The position numbers and the translations under genes are program-made. Shown here piece by piece: positions 1 to 7,170 of a stretch of DNA of 64,000 nucleotides. Every line of letters begins with the position of its first letter. Positions within the stretch are counted from its first letter, which is position 1. Origin of the DNA: Arthrobacter sp. MA-N2 (GTDB taxonomy: Bacteria > Actinomycetota > Actinomycetes > Actinomycetales > Micrococcaceae); contig NZ_KI912156.1 in NCBI RefSeq assembly GCF_000517125.1, positions 2,290-66,289 on the forward strand. The letters run 5' to 3'. The notes beneath the pieces are model-generated. The model was not told the origin of the DNA and made no database searches. It worked only from the letters and a program-made list of their open reading frames with translations.

Positions 1-219
1 GGCCATAAAGACCGAATGGGTCCTTCTGATTGATATCCATGATCTCGAAGCAAACGGGCAGGGGTAACGCTATTTTCTGACGGTTCTAACTACCCTTAAG
101 GACTGGACAAGGGGAACAGCCTAAGACCCGTCGTCTGGGTACCAGCGAACGCCGCTGCAGTTTGCTATTAGTTAGTTAGTATTGACACATCCCGTAGCCC
201 ACTTTCGGAGCGCAGACTC
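1..219. other. Intergenic region ahead of the FadR-type regulator
   Basis: No convincing coding region is visible. A short direct repeat of TTAG lies at about 169-180, followed by a consensus-like TTGACA at 182-187. No good -10 hexamer sits 17 nt downstream of it before the start codon. The promoter of the regulator is probably here, but I cannot place it. Confidence 0.4.
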
Positions 220-981
220 TTGGCCTCGCCAACCTCTTTCCAGTCGCAGATATACCGCTCCCTGCCGGAAATCGAGAGGGCCGACGCGATAGTCGAAAGG
301 ATTTCCAAGGCGATCGGGCTCGGTCTGCTCAAAGTAGGTGAACGGCTGCCCCCCGAAGCGACCCTCTCTGACATGTTCGGAGTTGGCGGCGCCACCCTTC
401 GCGAAGCTTTGGCGGAGCTTCGGGAACAGGGTGTCGTCGAGACCCGGAGAGGCCGCAGTGGAGGAACCTTCGTCGTGAACCAGCCTCCAGCCCAGACCGA
501 CACCATACGGGATTGGTTTCTTTCGACGTCTATTTCGGAAATACGCGACATTGGAGACGAGCATTCCGCTATTTCCGCCACGACCGTCCGTCTGGCATGC
601 GAGCGCGCGGAAGCACACGACGTCGATCGTCTTCAGGAACTTGCGCGAGCATTGGTTCTGGCCGCGACTCCGGAAGCGCGAGCACCTGCTGACAGCCGCT
701 TCCACATTGAGTTGGCGGTAGCCGCGCAATCACCGAGGCTTGCGAATGCCGAAATCCGGCTTCAGGAAGAAACAGTTCAACAGCTCTGGACCCCGCTCAC
801 TGTGGCATTTGATCCGGAGTTGGCAACCGCCGAACATTTGGAATTGGTCCGGGCAATAGCCCAGGACCAACCCGAGAAAGCCCAGAAACTGATACTTGAG
901 CACATCAAGCGGAATATCTTCCACCTCATCGACACGAAACTCACCCTGAGTTACGCTGCATCAAGTCAGGGTGGCCAATGA
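220..981 (+). CDS. FadR-subfamily GntR transcriptional regulator
   Basis: A 253-residue DNA-binding regulator. Residues about 19-85 form a GntR winged helix (LPPEATLSDMFGV, then ATLREALAELREQGVVETRRG). Residues about 110-235 form an all-helical FCD ligand/metal domain with the usual D-x3-H motif (DSRFHIELA) and later His residues (AEHLELV, LILEHIKRN). The start is TTG with CGGAG about 9 nt upstream. Its stop overlaps the next small ORF (ATGA). It sits directly upstream of a Cache-domain gene and near the convergent permease/ureohydrolase/nickel operon, so it may regulate nitrogen-compound catabolism; the ligand is unknown. No other transcription factor lies in this cluster. Confidence 0.88.
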   Translation: MASPTSFQSQIYRSLPEIERADAIVERISKAIGLGLLKVGERLPPEATLSDMFGVGGATLREALAELREQGVVETRRGRSGGTFVVNQPPAQTDTIRDWFLSTSISEIRDIGDEHSAISATTVRLACERAEAHDVDRLQELARALVLAATPEARAPADSRFHIELAVAAQSPRLANAEIRLQEETVQQLWTPLTVAFDPELATAEHLELVRAIAQDQPEKAQKLILEHIKRNIFHLIDTKLTLSYAASSQGGQ

Positions 982-1169
982 ACCCCTCGCCACAGCATTT
1001 TGATCCGGACGCGGAAACCGTTGAACACTTGGGACTGGCCTGGACGTTAAATCACGGCCAACCCGAGATGGTCCAGAAACTCGTGTTTGAGAACATCAGA
1101 CGAAACACCTTCCACCTGATCAGGAAACTCACCTCGTGTTACGCCAAAACAATTCAGGATGGCCAATGA
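978..1169 (+). pseudogene. Tandem duplicate of the FadR-type regulator C-terminus (63 aa)
   Basis: The 63-residue ORF is a diverged copy of the last ~57 residues of the preceding regulator. About 30 of 57 aligned residues are identical, including FDP, EH, QPE, QKL, FHLI, KLT and the final Q-x-GQ. It holds only the last helices of the FCD domain and cannot bind DNA. It overlaps its neighbours by ATGA at both ends (978-981 and 1166-1169), and the same junction context (TGGCCAATGAAC) occurs at both. It may therefore still be translated by coupling. This looks like an old in-frame tandem duplication. Whether the fragment does anything is unknown. Confidence 0.65.
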
Positions 1170-1873
1170 ACACCGACTATGAAGTCGTACATGCTGCTAA
1201 TGTCCTCAGTGCGTGGATAAACGGCGTCTCGACGAAGACCACGGAACTCGTCAGGAACGTTGCCTCGCTGCTTGAGCAGAATCTCGCCGGCAAGGCCAAA
1301 GTCGATAAGGCTGCACGGGTAGGACTCGACGAAGTCGCGAGGGAGTTTTTGGCGAGGAATTCTTTTGCTGTGGGCGCCGGGACATTTTTCGCTGCGGAAT
1401 CCGTTGAGGAGGGTGGCAGAGCCTTCGAATGGTGGTTCCGCAAGAACTCCGATGGCATGGAAAGGCTGGACGCTGACCGGACCCCGGGCAGTGACCGATA
1501 TTACGACTATGAGAAGCTGCCATTCTTCTCGACCGCAGCTTCCACAGGTGAGCAGACTCTCTGGGGCCCGTATCTGGACTATCTCGGCTTCGAGGAATAC
1601 ATCCTCTCGTTCACGGAGCCGTTTTTCGTCCATGGAAACTTCACAGGGGTTGCGGGATGCGACATTCGGATCAAGGACTTAGAACCCCTCATCATGCCAA
1701 ACTTGCGCGCGATCCCACGGGACGCCGCCCTCATCAACGCCAGCAACCGCGTCATTCTCGGCAACTCCGGGAAGTATCTGGTGGGCGAGCGGATCAAGTC
1801 TGGAGCTCCAAACCAGCACAGAGTGGCTCTGGACGTTCCCCACTTGGGACTCTCGCTGCTCTACACCACGTAG
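1166..1873 (+). CDS. Soluble Cache-domain sensor-like protein
   Basis: A 235-residue protein starting at ATG 1166, overlapping the preceding stop. A longer frame exists from 1136, but the coupled start fits better. There is no signal peptide or membrane helix. Residues about 80-190 resemble an extracytoplasmic Cache/PDC ligand-binding domain: aromatic-rich YYDYEKLPFF, then LWGPYLDYLG, then ILSFTEPFF and GVAGCDIRIKDLEPL. Such domains in chemoreceptors and kinases bind small amines and amino acids. Here the domain stands alone in the cytoplasm, co-transcribed with a FadR-type regulator, and could act as a ligand-sensing partner or sink. No catalytic motif is seen. Confidence 0.7.
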   Translation: MNTDYEVVHAANVLSAWINGVSTKTTELVRNVASLLEQNLAGKAKVDKAARVGLDEVAREFLARNSFAVGAGTFFAAESVEEGGRAFEWWFRKNSDGMERLDADRTPGSDRYYDYEKLPFFSTAASTGEQTLWGPYLDYLGFEEYILSFTEPFFVHGNFTGVAGCDIRIKDLEPLIMPNLRAIPRDAALINASNRVILGNSGKYLVGERIKSGAPNQHRVALDVPHLGLSLLYTT

Positions 1874-1895
1874 CCCTCAGCAGATAAAAGGATGA

Positions 1896-1932
1896 CCTCC
1901 TGCCCGGAAACTCTGCGAATCCGGGCAGGAGG
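1896..1932. terminator. Bidirectional terminator between convergent genes
   Basis: A perfect 13-bp stem (CCTCCTGCCCGGA / TCCGGGCAGGAGG) with an 11-nt loop lies between the Cache-protein stop and the stop of the convergent permease gene. It is flanked by further short complementarity (GACC/GGTC). There is no long T-run, as is common in high-GC actinobacteria. Confidence 0.75.
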
Positions 1933-1948
1933 CCAAGGTCAGTTTGGG

Positions 1949-3412
1949 TCAGACCATGTCGCTTTCGAGTGAAAGAGCCTCGAGGGACGATGTCACTGGC
2001 TTCTTCCGGAACACCCGTGCCGCGACGTAGTAGAGCGGTGACACCACGCCCAGCCCGACGATCCAGGAGATGTCCACTCCGCCCATTGCTGCCGCGACGG
2101 GTCCGGTGTAGACCGCTGTTGCCGAGAAGGGAACCTGGATGAGGGCGCCGGCCAGATAGGCACCGATCGCAACCCAGTTGAACCTTTTGTAGACTCCGCC
2201 GTCGCGCTTGAAGAAGTCTTCAACCTTGTAGTCGCCGTGCCGGAGAAGGTAGTAGTCCACCAAGTTGATGGCTGTCCAAGGCACCAGCACGTACATCAGG
2301 AAGGAAAGGAAGTTCGTGTAAAAGAGGATGAAGTTGTCGCGTGCGAAAAGCGAGACCATGAGAGCGACGGTGAAGAGGAGAATTGCCGCAACGCTTCGGG
2401 TCTTGGCGCGAGGCAACCAGCTCGGCTTGAACGTCTGACCTATCGTGAGGCTGCACAAGACTCCACAGTAGAGATTAATGGAATTTTGCGCTGCGACTCC
2501 TAGGCAAAAGATGCCCATGATTACCATGGTCCATGGCTGGAGCAAGGCGCCCATGCTGCCTGGGATTTGGACGGTGGCTGCGTCGACCCCCATAGTGACC
2601 GCGAGGGTTCCCACCAAGGCGCCGAGGATCATCGGGAAGAGCGATCCCAGGACGCAACCGGAATAGGATGCCCAGAAAGCCGGAGTCGAGCCGGTGCCTT
2701 GAGGCAAGTAGCGGGAGTAGTCCGAAACGTAGGGAGCGTACGCGAGCTGCCAGAGGGCGGCAACGGAGACGGTGCCCATGAAGCCAGCCCAGGTAAAGTT
2801 GCCCTCGCTAAGGAAGGTGGCTGGCAAGCCGTGGACAAAAAGGATCCAGATGAAGGCCAGGACCAGCGCCAACCCGGCCACGATGCTCAAGAAGCGTGCA
2901 TAGGCGTGGATGATTCGGTAGCCGAAAATCGTGGCAACAACACTCACCACCCCAATGACAATGATGCCCGCATCATCACTGATGCCCGGGCTGACTGCGG
3001 CTAGCGCTTCGCCGCCGAAGACGAGGTTCGCGGCGAAAAACCCGAGGTACATGACCACCACGAGCACGACGATCAGCAACGCCCCGTAGGAACCGAACTG
3101 GCCGCGGGTCTGGATCATCTGCGCCACACCCAGCTGCGGTCCTTGGGCCGCGTGCAGGGCCATGAAGATGGCACCGATGGCGTTTCCAAGGATGATTCCG
3201 ACGACGGCGGGCACAAAGCCGAGTCCGAACACGGTGGTGGCGAGGCCGCCGGTCACCATGGTCATGATCATGATGTTGGAGCCAAACCAGATGGTAAAGA
3301 GGTCCCGGGCCGTTCCATGGCGTTCGTTCAGCGGGATTGGCTGGATGGTCTTATCCTCGAGCCTGGGCACTTCGGTCCGGACAGCGGGATTGCTTCGGTT
3401 GTGTATTGTCAT
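1949..3412 (-). CDS. NCS1-family cytosine/purine-type permease
   Basis: A 487-residue membrane protein with about 12 hydrophobic segments. The N-terminal signature RDLFTIWFGSNIMIMTMVTG, a following glycine-rich helix, and the SDYSRYLP motif after transmembrane segment 5 are typical of NCS1 nucleobase:cation symporters (cytosine, purine, hydantoin, allantoin). The start at 3412 is chosen because GAAGGA lies 7 nt upstream and homologous sequence begins there; the frame is open further upstream but looks non-coding. It follows the ureohydrolase on the same strand after 445 nt. It may import the guanidino compound or a related nitrogen source, but the substrate cannot be read from the sequence. 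Confidence 0.85.
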   Translation of the reverse strand: MTIHNRSNPAVRTEVPRLEDKTIQPIPLNERHGTARDLFTIWFGSNIMIMTMVTGGLATTVFGLGFVPAVVGIILGNAIGAIFMALHAAQGPQLGVAQMIQTRGQFGSYGALLIVVLVVVMYLGFFAANLVFGGEALAAVSPGISDDAGIIVIGVVSVVATIFGYRIIHAYARFLSIVAGLALVLAFIWILFVHGLPATFLSEGNFTWAGFMGTVSVAALWQLAYAPYVSDYSRYLPQGTGSTPAFWASYSGCVLGSLFPMILGALVGTLAVTMGVDAATVQIPGSMGALLQPWTMVIMGIFCLGVAAQNSINLYCGVLCSLTIGQTFKPSWLPRAKTRSVAAILLFTVALMVSLFARDNFILFYTNFLSFLMYVLVPWTAINLVDYYLLRHGDYKVEDFFKRDGGVYKRFNWVAIGAYLAGALIQVPFSATAVYTGPVAAAMGGVDISWIVGLGVVSPLYYVAARVFRKKPVTSSLEALSLESDMV

Positions 3413-3857
3413 GCCGAATCCTTCGGGCAGTGCTGTCAGCGGCGATGCTGGCAGCGTGGTGTTGGGAAGTTGGGTCCTCGCCGTTGGGTGCGAATGTTTG
3501 GCGGGAAGCAAGTAATCCAAGTGCTTGGAGACGTAATTCGCTGGGCGTCCCGAGCATTCTTGCCGGGAGTCGCGAACGCAGCGATGTTGTGGGCGCACAA
3601 CTGGGCAGCGGCCCAGACGATCGCGCAATGGTGGGCTTCGCCCGAGGGTCGGCCAGATCGTCAACCCCGCTGAAAGAGCTGCTGCGCTCAATCACGGGCA
3701 TCTGGACGGCGGGCAGCTCGAAAGGCTTGCGCGCCGGCGCGCAGGTGCAGCTAGCGTGGGACAAGTCGCGGCCTCCGAGGGCGGTGGGAGTAAGCACCCC
3801 TATTCTGTAGGCCTCACTCCCTACCCCGCCCTCGTGACACGCATCAGTTTCTAACCC
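3413..3857. other. 445-nt gap between permease and ureohydrolase genes
   Basis: I see no credible gene. On the ureohydrolase side, 3776-3835 can fold into an imperfect hairpin (CGAGGGCGG / CCGCCCTCG with CTCACTCCC near the loop), a likely terminator or processing site. Nearer the permease, 3586-3643 holds three successive short hairpins: GTTGTG/CACAAC, TGGGC/GCCCA and GGGC/GCCC. The permease may have its own promoter in this gap. Confidence 0.45.
3776..3835 (-). terminator. Imperfect hairpin downstream of the ureohydrolase gene
   Basis: Arms CGAGGGCGG and CCGCCCTCG pair with further matches (GGGAGT/ACTCCC) towards the loop. It begins about 23 nt beyond the ureohydrolase stop codon, where a terminator or attenuator would be expected. 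No T-run is present. Confidence 0.4.
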
Positions 3858-5093
3858 TTAGCCGCGCCGGGTGGCCTCTGGGTCGAGAATGCTCTTCGGA
3901 TCCCAACCGCCGAGTGGCTCGCCGTGGATGCCTTGGGTTCCGGGTCGCTTGCCTTTAGCGGAACGGGAGCCGATCTGCTCGGTCTTTACCATGGTTCCAA
4001 GAACGTCCAGGATTGCCCTGCATCCGAGTTGTGCTGTCGACTCGGAGGTGTCGTACGGAGGCGAGATTTCGACGACTTCCATGCCGATAAGCCCCTCTGC
4101 GGCCACCTGCCGCAAGGCTTTGAGTGCTTCGCGGGGAATGAGGCCACCTGGTTCCGGAGAGCCTGTACCGGGAGCGATTCCGCCATCGACGACATCGATG
4201 TCGAAAGAAAGATAGACGGCGTCGCAACCCTTCCAAGCAATTTCCAGGGCCGCCTCAACGGCCTTGTCGATTCCCATATTCTCGAGGTCACCGATAGTAA
4301 TTACCGTTGTGTCGCGTTCCCTTGCCACTTTGAGTCCGTGGCGTGCGCCGTACCACCCACCAATGCCTATCTGGACCAAGTTTTCGGGCCGTACATTCGG
4401 AATATTGGTGGCATGGTAATAATGCGTGGTGTGCATGCGTTCATCCATATCTTTTTCCATGATATCGATGTGCCGATCAAAATGAACGATGCCAATGTTG
4501 CCGTCAAAATTCTTCGCGATTCCCCTAACAGTGGGGTATCCGATGGAGTGGTCACCACCGACAATTACCGGAAATGTTCCCTTTTGCATGATGTACGAGA
4601 CCGCTTTGTCGATCTGATCAAAGGTCTTTTCAATGTTGCCTGGAATGACGAAAACGTCCCCAGCATCACACATGCTAATTTCTTGTTGTAGATCTACCGC
4701 AAGGTCAAGGTTATATCCGTCATACAAGGCGGAAATGTTCCTCACGGACTGGGGTCCGAATCGGGTTCCCGGACGATATGTCGTTCCGGTGTCGAAGGGG
4801 ATCCCCAAAAATGCCACGTCGAACTGGTCGACCTCAGAGATGTCTTCGCAATAGGGAGCTTTGAGAAAGGTCTTGATACCCGCAAAGGCTGGTTGCGGTC
4901 CTCTGCTAAAGGTGGTAATGGTTCGATCTTCGATCGAATCGGCTGCTTCAAGTCCTAATTTGAGGCTGCGGGCGCTGGATTTCTCATGAACGTCTGTCGG
5001 AATCTCTGCCAAGAGATCAAGGTTGGCTACTCCTTGAAGGGAGCGACGGTCGAACCCTTCAACTTTCGACGGTTCATCGGGGGTTGTGTTCAT
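3858..5093 (-). CDS. gdmH: Ureohydrolase, probable nickel-dependent guanidine hydrolase
   Basis: A 411-residue arginase/agmatinase-fold enzyme that should hydrolyse a guanidino group to urea. All six expected metal ligands are visible: H182 (GGDHS), D206, H208 and D210 (HFDRHID), D298 and D300 (SFDIDVVD). Several features differ from ordinary agmatinase: a ~90-residue N-terminal extension, R207 where agmatinases have Ala (DAH), HTTHYYHATN in place of the usual HGTPFRRA substrate loop, and IGIGGW with W247. These resemble the cyanobacterial nickel-dependent guanidine hydrolase type as I remember it. A nickel transporter gene lies immediately upstream on the same strand, which supports nickel. 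Start at ATG 5093 with AAGGAAAG just upstream. Codon use is more AT-rich than its neighbours. Guanidinobutyrase, agmatinase or a biguanide (metformin-type) hydrolase remain possible. Confidence 0.65.
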   Translation of the reverse strand: MNTTPDEPSKVEGFDRRSLQGVANLDLLAEIPTDVHEKSSARSLKLGLEAADSIEDRTITTFSRGPQPAFAGIKTFLKAPYCEDISEVDQFDVAFLGIPFDTGTTYRPGTRFGPQSVRNISALYDGYNLDLAVDLQQEISMCDAGDVFVIPGNIEKTFDQIDKAVSYIMQKGTFPVIVGGDHSIGYPTVRGIAKNFDGNIGIVHFDRHIDIMEKDMDERMHTTHYYHATNIPNVRPENLVQIGIGGWYGARHGLKVARERDTTVITIGDLENMGIDKAVEAALEIAWKGCDAVYLSFDIDVVDGGIAPGTGSPEPGGLIPREALKALRQVAAEGLIGMEVVEISPPYDTSESTAQLGCRAILDVLGTMVKTEQIGSRSAKGKRPGTQGIHGEPLGGWDPKSILDPEATRRG

Positions 5094-5210
5094 TTTCTTT
5101 CCTTAATTTGGGTGGGATCTTCGATTTTGAAGAATGGTTGGATGAAGGAAGTTCTAGTTAGAATCGGCATATTAGGGATTGCTGGAAGAAACTCTTGGAG
5201 CTCGCAATTT

Positions 5211-6377
5211 CTAGCGGAGTCGTCTGCCGCGCCACGCGGACACGGCCCACACCAGCACAAAGAGTCCCACCAGGATGAGTCCGGCATCGCCGAGGTCAAT
5301 TCGCCCCAACCATGTGGTGACGGGATCTTTGAGCTCGAACGCCGCGTTGACGAAACCACCGAGGGTGGTCACAGATATGAACAGCGCCGAGACAGCCGAA
5401 ATGCCAGTGATCACGGCGTTGAAGCCGAGTTTGCGCTGCGGGTTGTGGATGGCAGATTTATACATCTTCATCATCGCCACGCCGTTGACGGAGTCGCACA
5501 GGGTCATGGCAGCGGTAAACGCGAGCGGAAGGGCCATCAAGGTGAGCGGTGAGACGCCGGCGAGTGACGCCGTCGCCGTGATGACCAGCAGTCCGATGGT
5601 TGTGGCCGTATCGAACCCCAGCCCGAACAGGAATCCGATGACATAGATGTTCCGTGGCCGCTCCACCTTGGACAGCGGTTTGGCGAGAAGTCGCGCAACG
5701 AGGCCTTTAGCCTCAAGGTCTTCATCGCGGAGCTCACCCCCGGCCCGCACATTCCGATAAACCTGCGTGGCGCGGACGAATGCCGAGCCATTGAACAAAC
5801 CCATCGCAAGCAGGAAGAGTCCGGAGACGCCGCTACCGACCAGGCCCAGCACCTTGTTCCCAATGGTGCCGTCCTCCATGAACTGCCCGATCGAGGCAGT
5901 TCCAGCCACCAGCAACAGCCCGGCCAGGGTGACCACTGAACTGTGGCCCAGGCTGAACGCGAACCCCACGCTCACGGGGTCCCTATGCTGCGCCACGAAC
6001 TTGCGCGTGGAATTGTCGATCGCGGCAAGGTGGTCCCAGTCGTAACTGTGCTTGATACCGGCGACATACGCGGTGACAACCAGCCCGAGCCCCAGCGGCT
6101 GCGCGGCACCTGCAGAACCAGACAACCACAGTACAAAGAAGGCAACGTGCAAAGCGGCGACCGCACTAAACGTGAACAGCAGCCTGGTCCGCAGGGATAA
6201 CTTTTCCCGATCCCGATACACCGTGACGAAACGGAACCCCTTGGTTTCTTCCGGAGCCGGGTGCACCGCCTTCAATCCTTTTCGTGGGGACGACCGCCCG
6301 GGAGAGCTCGGCGCGTGAGGTCGGGCCGGGGAATGCGCTACCTCTACCAGCGTCTCGGCTTCTGTGTTGAGAGCCAT
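5211..6377 (-). CDS. NiCoT-family nickel/cobalt transporter (HoxN/NixA type)
   Basis: A 388-residue inner-membrane permease with about eight hydrophobic helices. The family signature HX4DH is present (H110, D115, H116 in HSYDWDHLAAIDNSTRKF), as are LGFDTATTIGLL and the CDSVNG segment. It imports Ni2+ or Co2+ at high affinity. The first ~60 residues are polar and cytoplasmic. The start at ATG 6377 has AAGGAG nearby. The ureohydrolase gene follows after 117 nt on the same strand, so the two are probably one transcript and the transporter supplies its metal. No urease or hydrogenase genes are in view. A structured leader precedes it (6380-6612). Confidence 0.92.
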   Translation of the reverse strand: MALNTEAETLVEVAHSPARPHAPSSPGRSSPRKGLKAVHPAPEETKGFRFVTVYRDREKLSLRTRLLFTFSAVAALHVAFFVLWLSGSAGAAQPLGLGLVVTAYVAGIKHSYDWDHLAAIDNSTRKFVAQHRDPVSVGFAFSLGHSSVVTLAGLLLVAGTASIGQFMEDGTIGNKVLGLVGSGVSGLFLLAMGLFNGSAFVRATQVYRNVRAGGELRDEDLEAKGLVARLLAKPLSKVERPRNIYVIGFLFGLGFDTATTIGLLVITATASLAGVSPLTLMALPLAFTAAMTLCDSVNGVAMMKMYKSAIHNPQRKLGFNAVITGISAVSALFISVTTLGGFVNAAFELKDPVTTWLGRIDLGDAGLILVGLFVLVWAVSAWRGRRLR

Positions 6378-6379
6378 GG

Positions 6380-6572
6380 TTTCTCCTTGGTTCTTTGTTC
6401 AGGATGAGGATCCCTGAGGCCTGGGCAGTTGAAGTGCCCGTGGCGTGAAGAGGGTTAGGCAGATGTTGGGCGCGGACCTTCATGCGCCCGGTCTGCGCAA
6501 CCCCGGCAACCCTCTTGCGAAGGGTCATAGCAGTTCTGAACTCCGCTGACGTGACGCGAGTCACTTGGTTCT
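6380..6572 (-). promoter_or_regulatory. Structured leader of the nickel-transporter operon (copy B)
   Basis: Read on the minus strand, this leader is homologous to the amine oxidase leader at 6909-7165. Elements in order: dyad GTGAC-TCGC-GTCAC (6551-6564); hairpin GTCA/TGAC (6524-6550) around GAGTTCAGA; hairpin CCCT/AGGG (6510-6524); CCGG...CCGG (6488-6506) flanking TTGCGCAGA; hairpin GGGCGC/GCGCCC (6468-6489); then a conserved block near the ribosome-binding site (GGGATCCTCATCCTGAACA). Paired positions change together between the copies. The last two elements share 2 nt and so are mutually exclusive. It could be a riboswitch-like RNA or a duplicated operator. It matches no riboswitch class I can name. 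Confidence 0.5.
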
Positions 6573-6612
6573 CATGCAGCAAAGCTACGGCAAATAAAAC
6601 ATTTAGTCCAGC
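6573..6612 (-). repeat. Left arm of a 40-bp perfect inverted repeat (promoter of nickel operon)
   Basis: This 40-bp block recurs exactly, in inverse orientation, at 6869-6908. On the minus strand it contains a candidate promoter, TGGACT then 17 nt then TAGCTT, which points towards the nickel transporter. The sequence between the arms (6613-6868) is not repeated. Confidence 0.7.
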
Positions 6613-6868
6613 CCTTTTTTTAGCGATTCAATTAGACCTAAAGCTATGGGACTTGCGATCATCACACCCACCTTGTCTTGCAGGTCAGGCTTTATTGATC
6701 TACCCGGCCGCGGAAACCGATGCACTCCGATAACCCTAGGGCTCGGCCAAAACCCCCACTCCGTGGGATCAAACCTTCCGGTCGGGAGCAGATCGCACCG
6801 CGGAACCTCCCTCGGTGGCATGCGATGCGTTCCCGATGACGCCTGATCTGCGAATCATCACAAAAAAA
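6613..6868. other. Unique centre of the divergent intergenic region
   Basis: 256 nt separate the two arms of the 40-bp inverted repeat. No gene is convincing. T-rich and A-rich tracts lie just inside each arm (about 6613-6620 and 6862-6868), and GC-rich short dyads lie near 6770-6830. It probably holds upstream regulator sites for both divergent promoters. I looked for guanidine-riboswitch motifs here and did not find a match. Confidence 0.4.
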
Positions 6869-6908
6869 GCTGGACTAAATGTTTTATTTGCCGTAGCTTT
6901 GCTGCATG
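6869..6908 (+). repeat. Right arm of the 40-bp perfect inverted repeat (promoter of amine oxidase)
   Basis: An exact inverse copy of 6573-6612. On the plus strand it contains TGGACT (6871-6876), a 17-nt AT-rich spacer and TAGCTT (6894-6899), a plausible sigma-70-type promoter. Transcription would start near 6906 and include the homologous leader that follows. Confidence 0.65.
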
Positions 6909-7165
6909 GGAACCACGTGACCGGCGTCACGCCAGTAGAGTTCAGAGCTCCGCTGGCCCTTCGTGACGTAAGGGATGCCGGGTTTGCGCAGACCGGACAC
7001 TTGCAAGTCAGCTGCAGCGAGCCCGGGCTCGGTGTCCCTTAAACGAGTTCCAAAGACAAGAGGGTCTGCCACAGCGTCCGCCGAACACCGCTCATGACGC
7101 GGGGCGGTGTTTGATGACGCCCGGGCCTTGGGGATCCTCATCCTGAACAGGACCAATCAAGGAGA
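6909..7165 (+). promoter_or_regulatory. Structured leader of the amine oxidase gene (copy A)
   Basis: Homologous to the nickel-operon leader. Elements in order: dyad GTGAC-CGGC-GTCAC (6917-6930); hairpin GCCAG/CTGGC (6931-6957) around GAGTTCAGA; hairpin CCCTT/AAGGG (6957-6974); CCGG...CCGG (6978-6996) flanking TTGCGCAGA; hairpin GGACAC/GTGTCC (6995-7037) with internal stems; AACACCGC/GCGGTGTT (about 7083-7112); then a conserved block (GGGATCCTCATCCTGAACA) ending just before the ribosome-binding site. Compared with copy B, GGACAC/GTGTCC has become GGGCGC/GCGCCC with pairing kept. The GTGA-N6-TCAC dyad also fits a CRP-family operator. Confidence 0.5.
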
Positions 7166-7170
7166 TAATC

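Noticed and set aside
3413..3691. N-terminal extension of the NCS1 permease by 93 residues
   Set aside because: It has no membrane or family character. The ATG at 3412 has a good ribosome-binding site.
6613..6868. Guanidine-I (ykkC) riboswitch near a CTAGGGTT on the minus strand
   Set aside because: The GGTCCGAGAG and GGGA...AAGCCCGGGAGA parts of that class are absent, so the match is chance.
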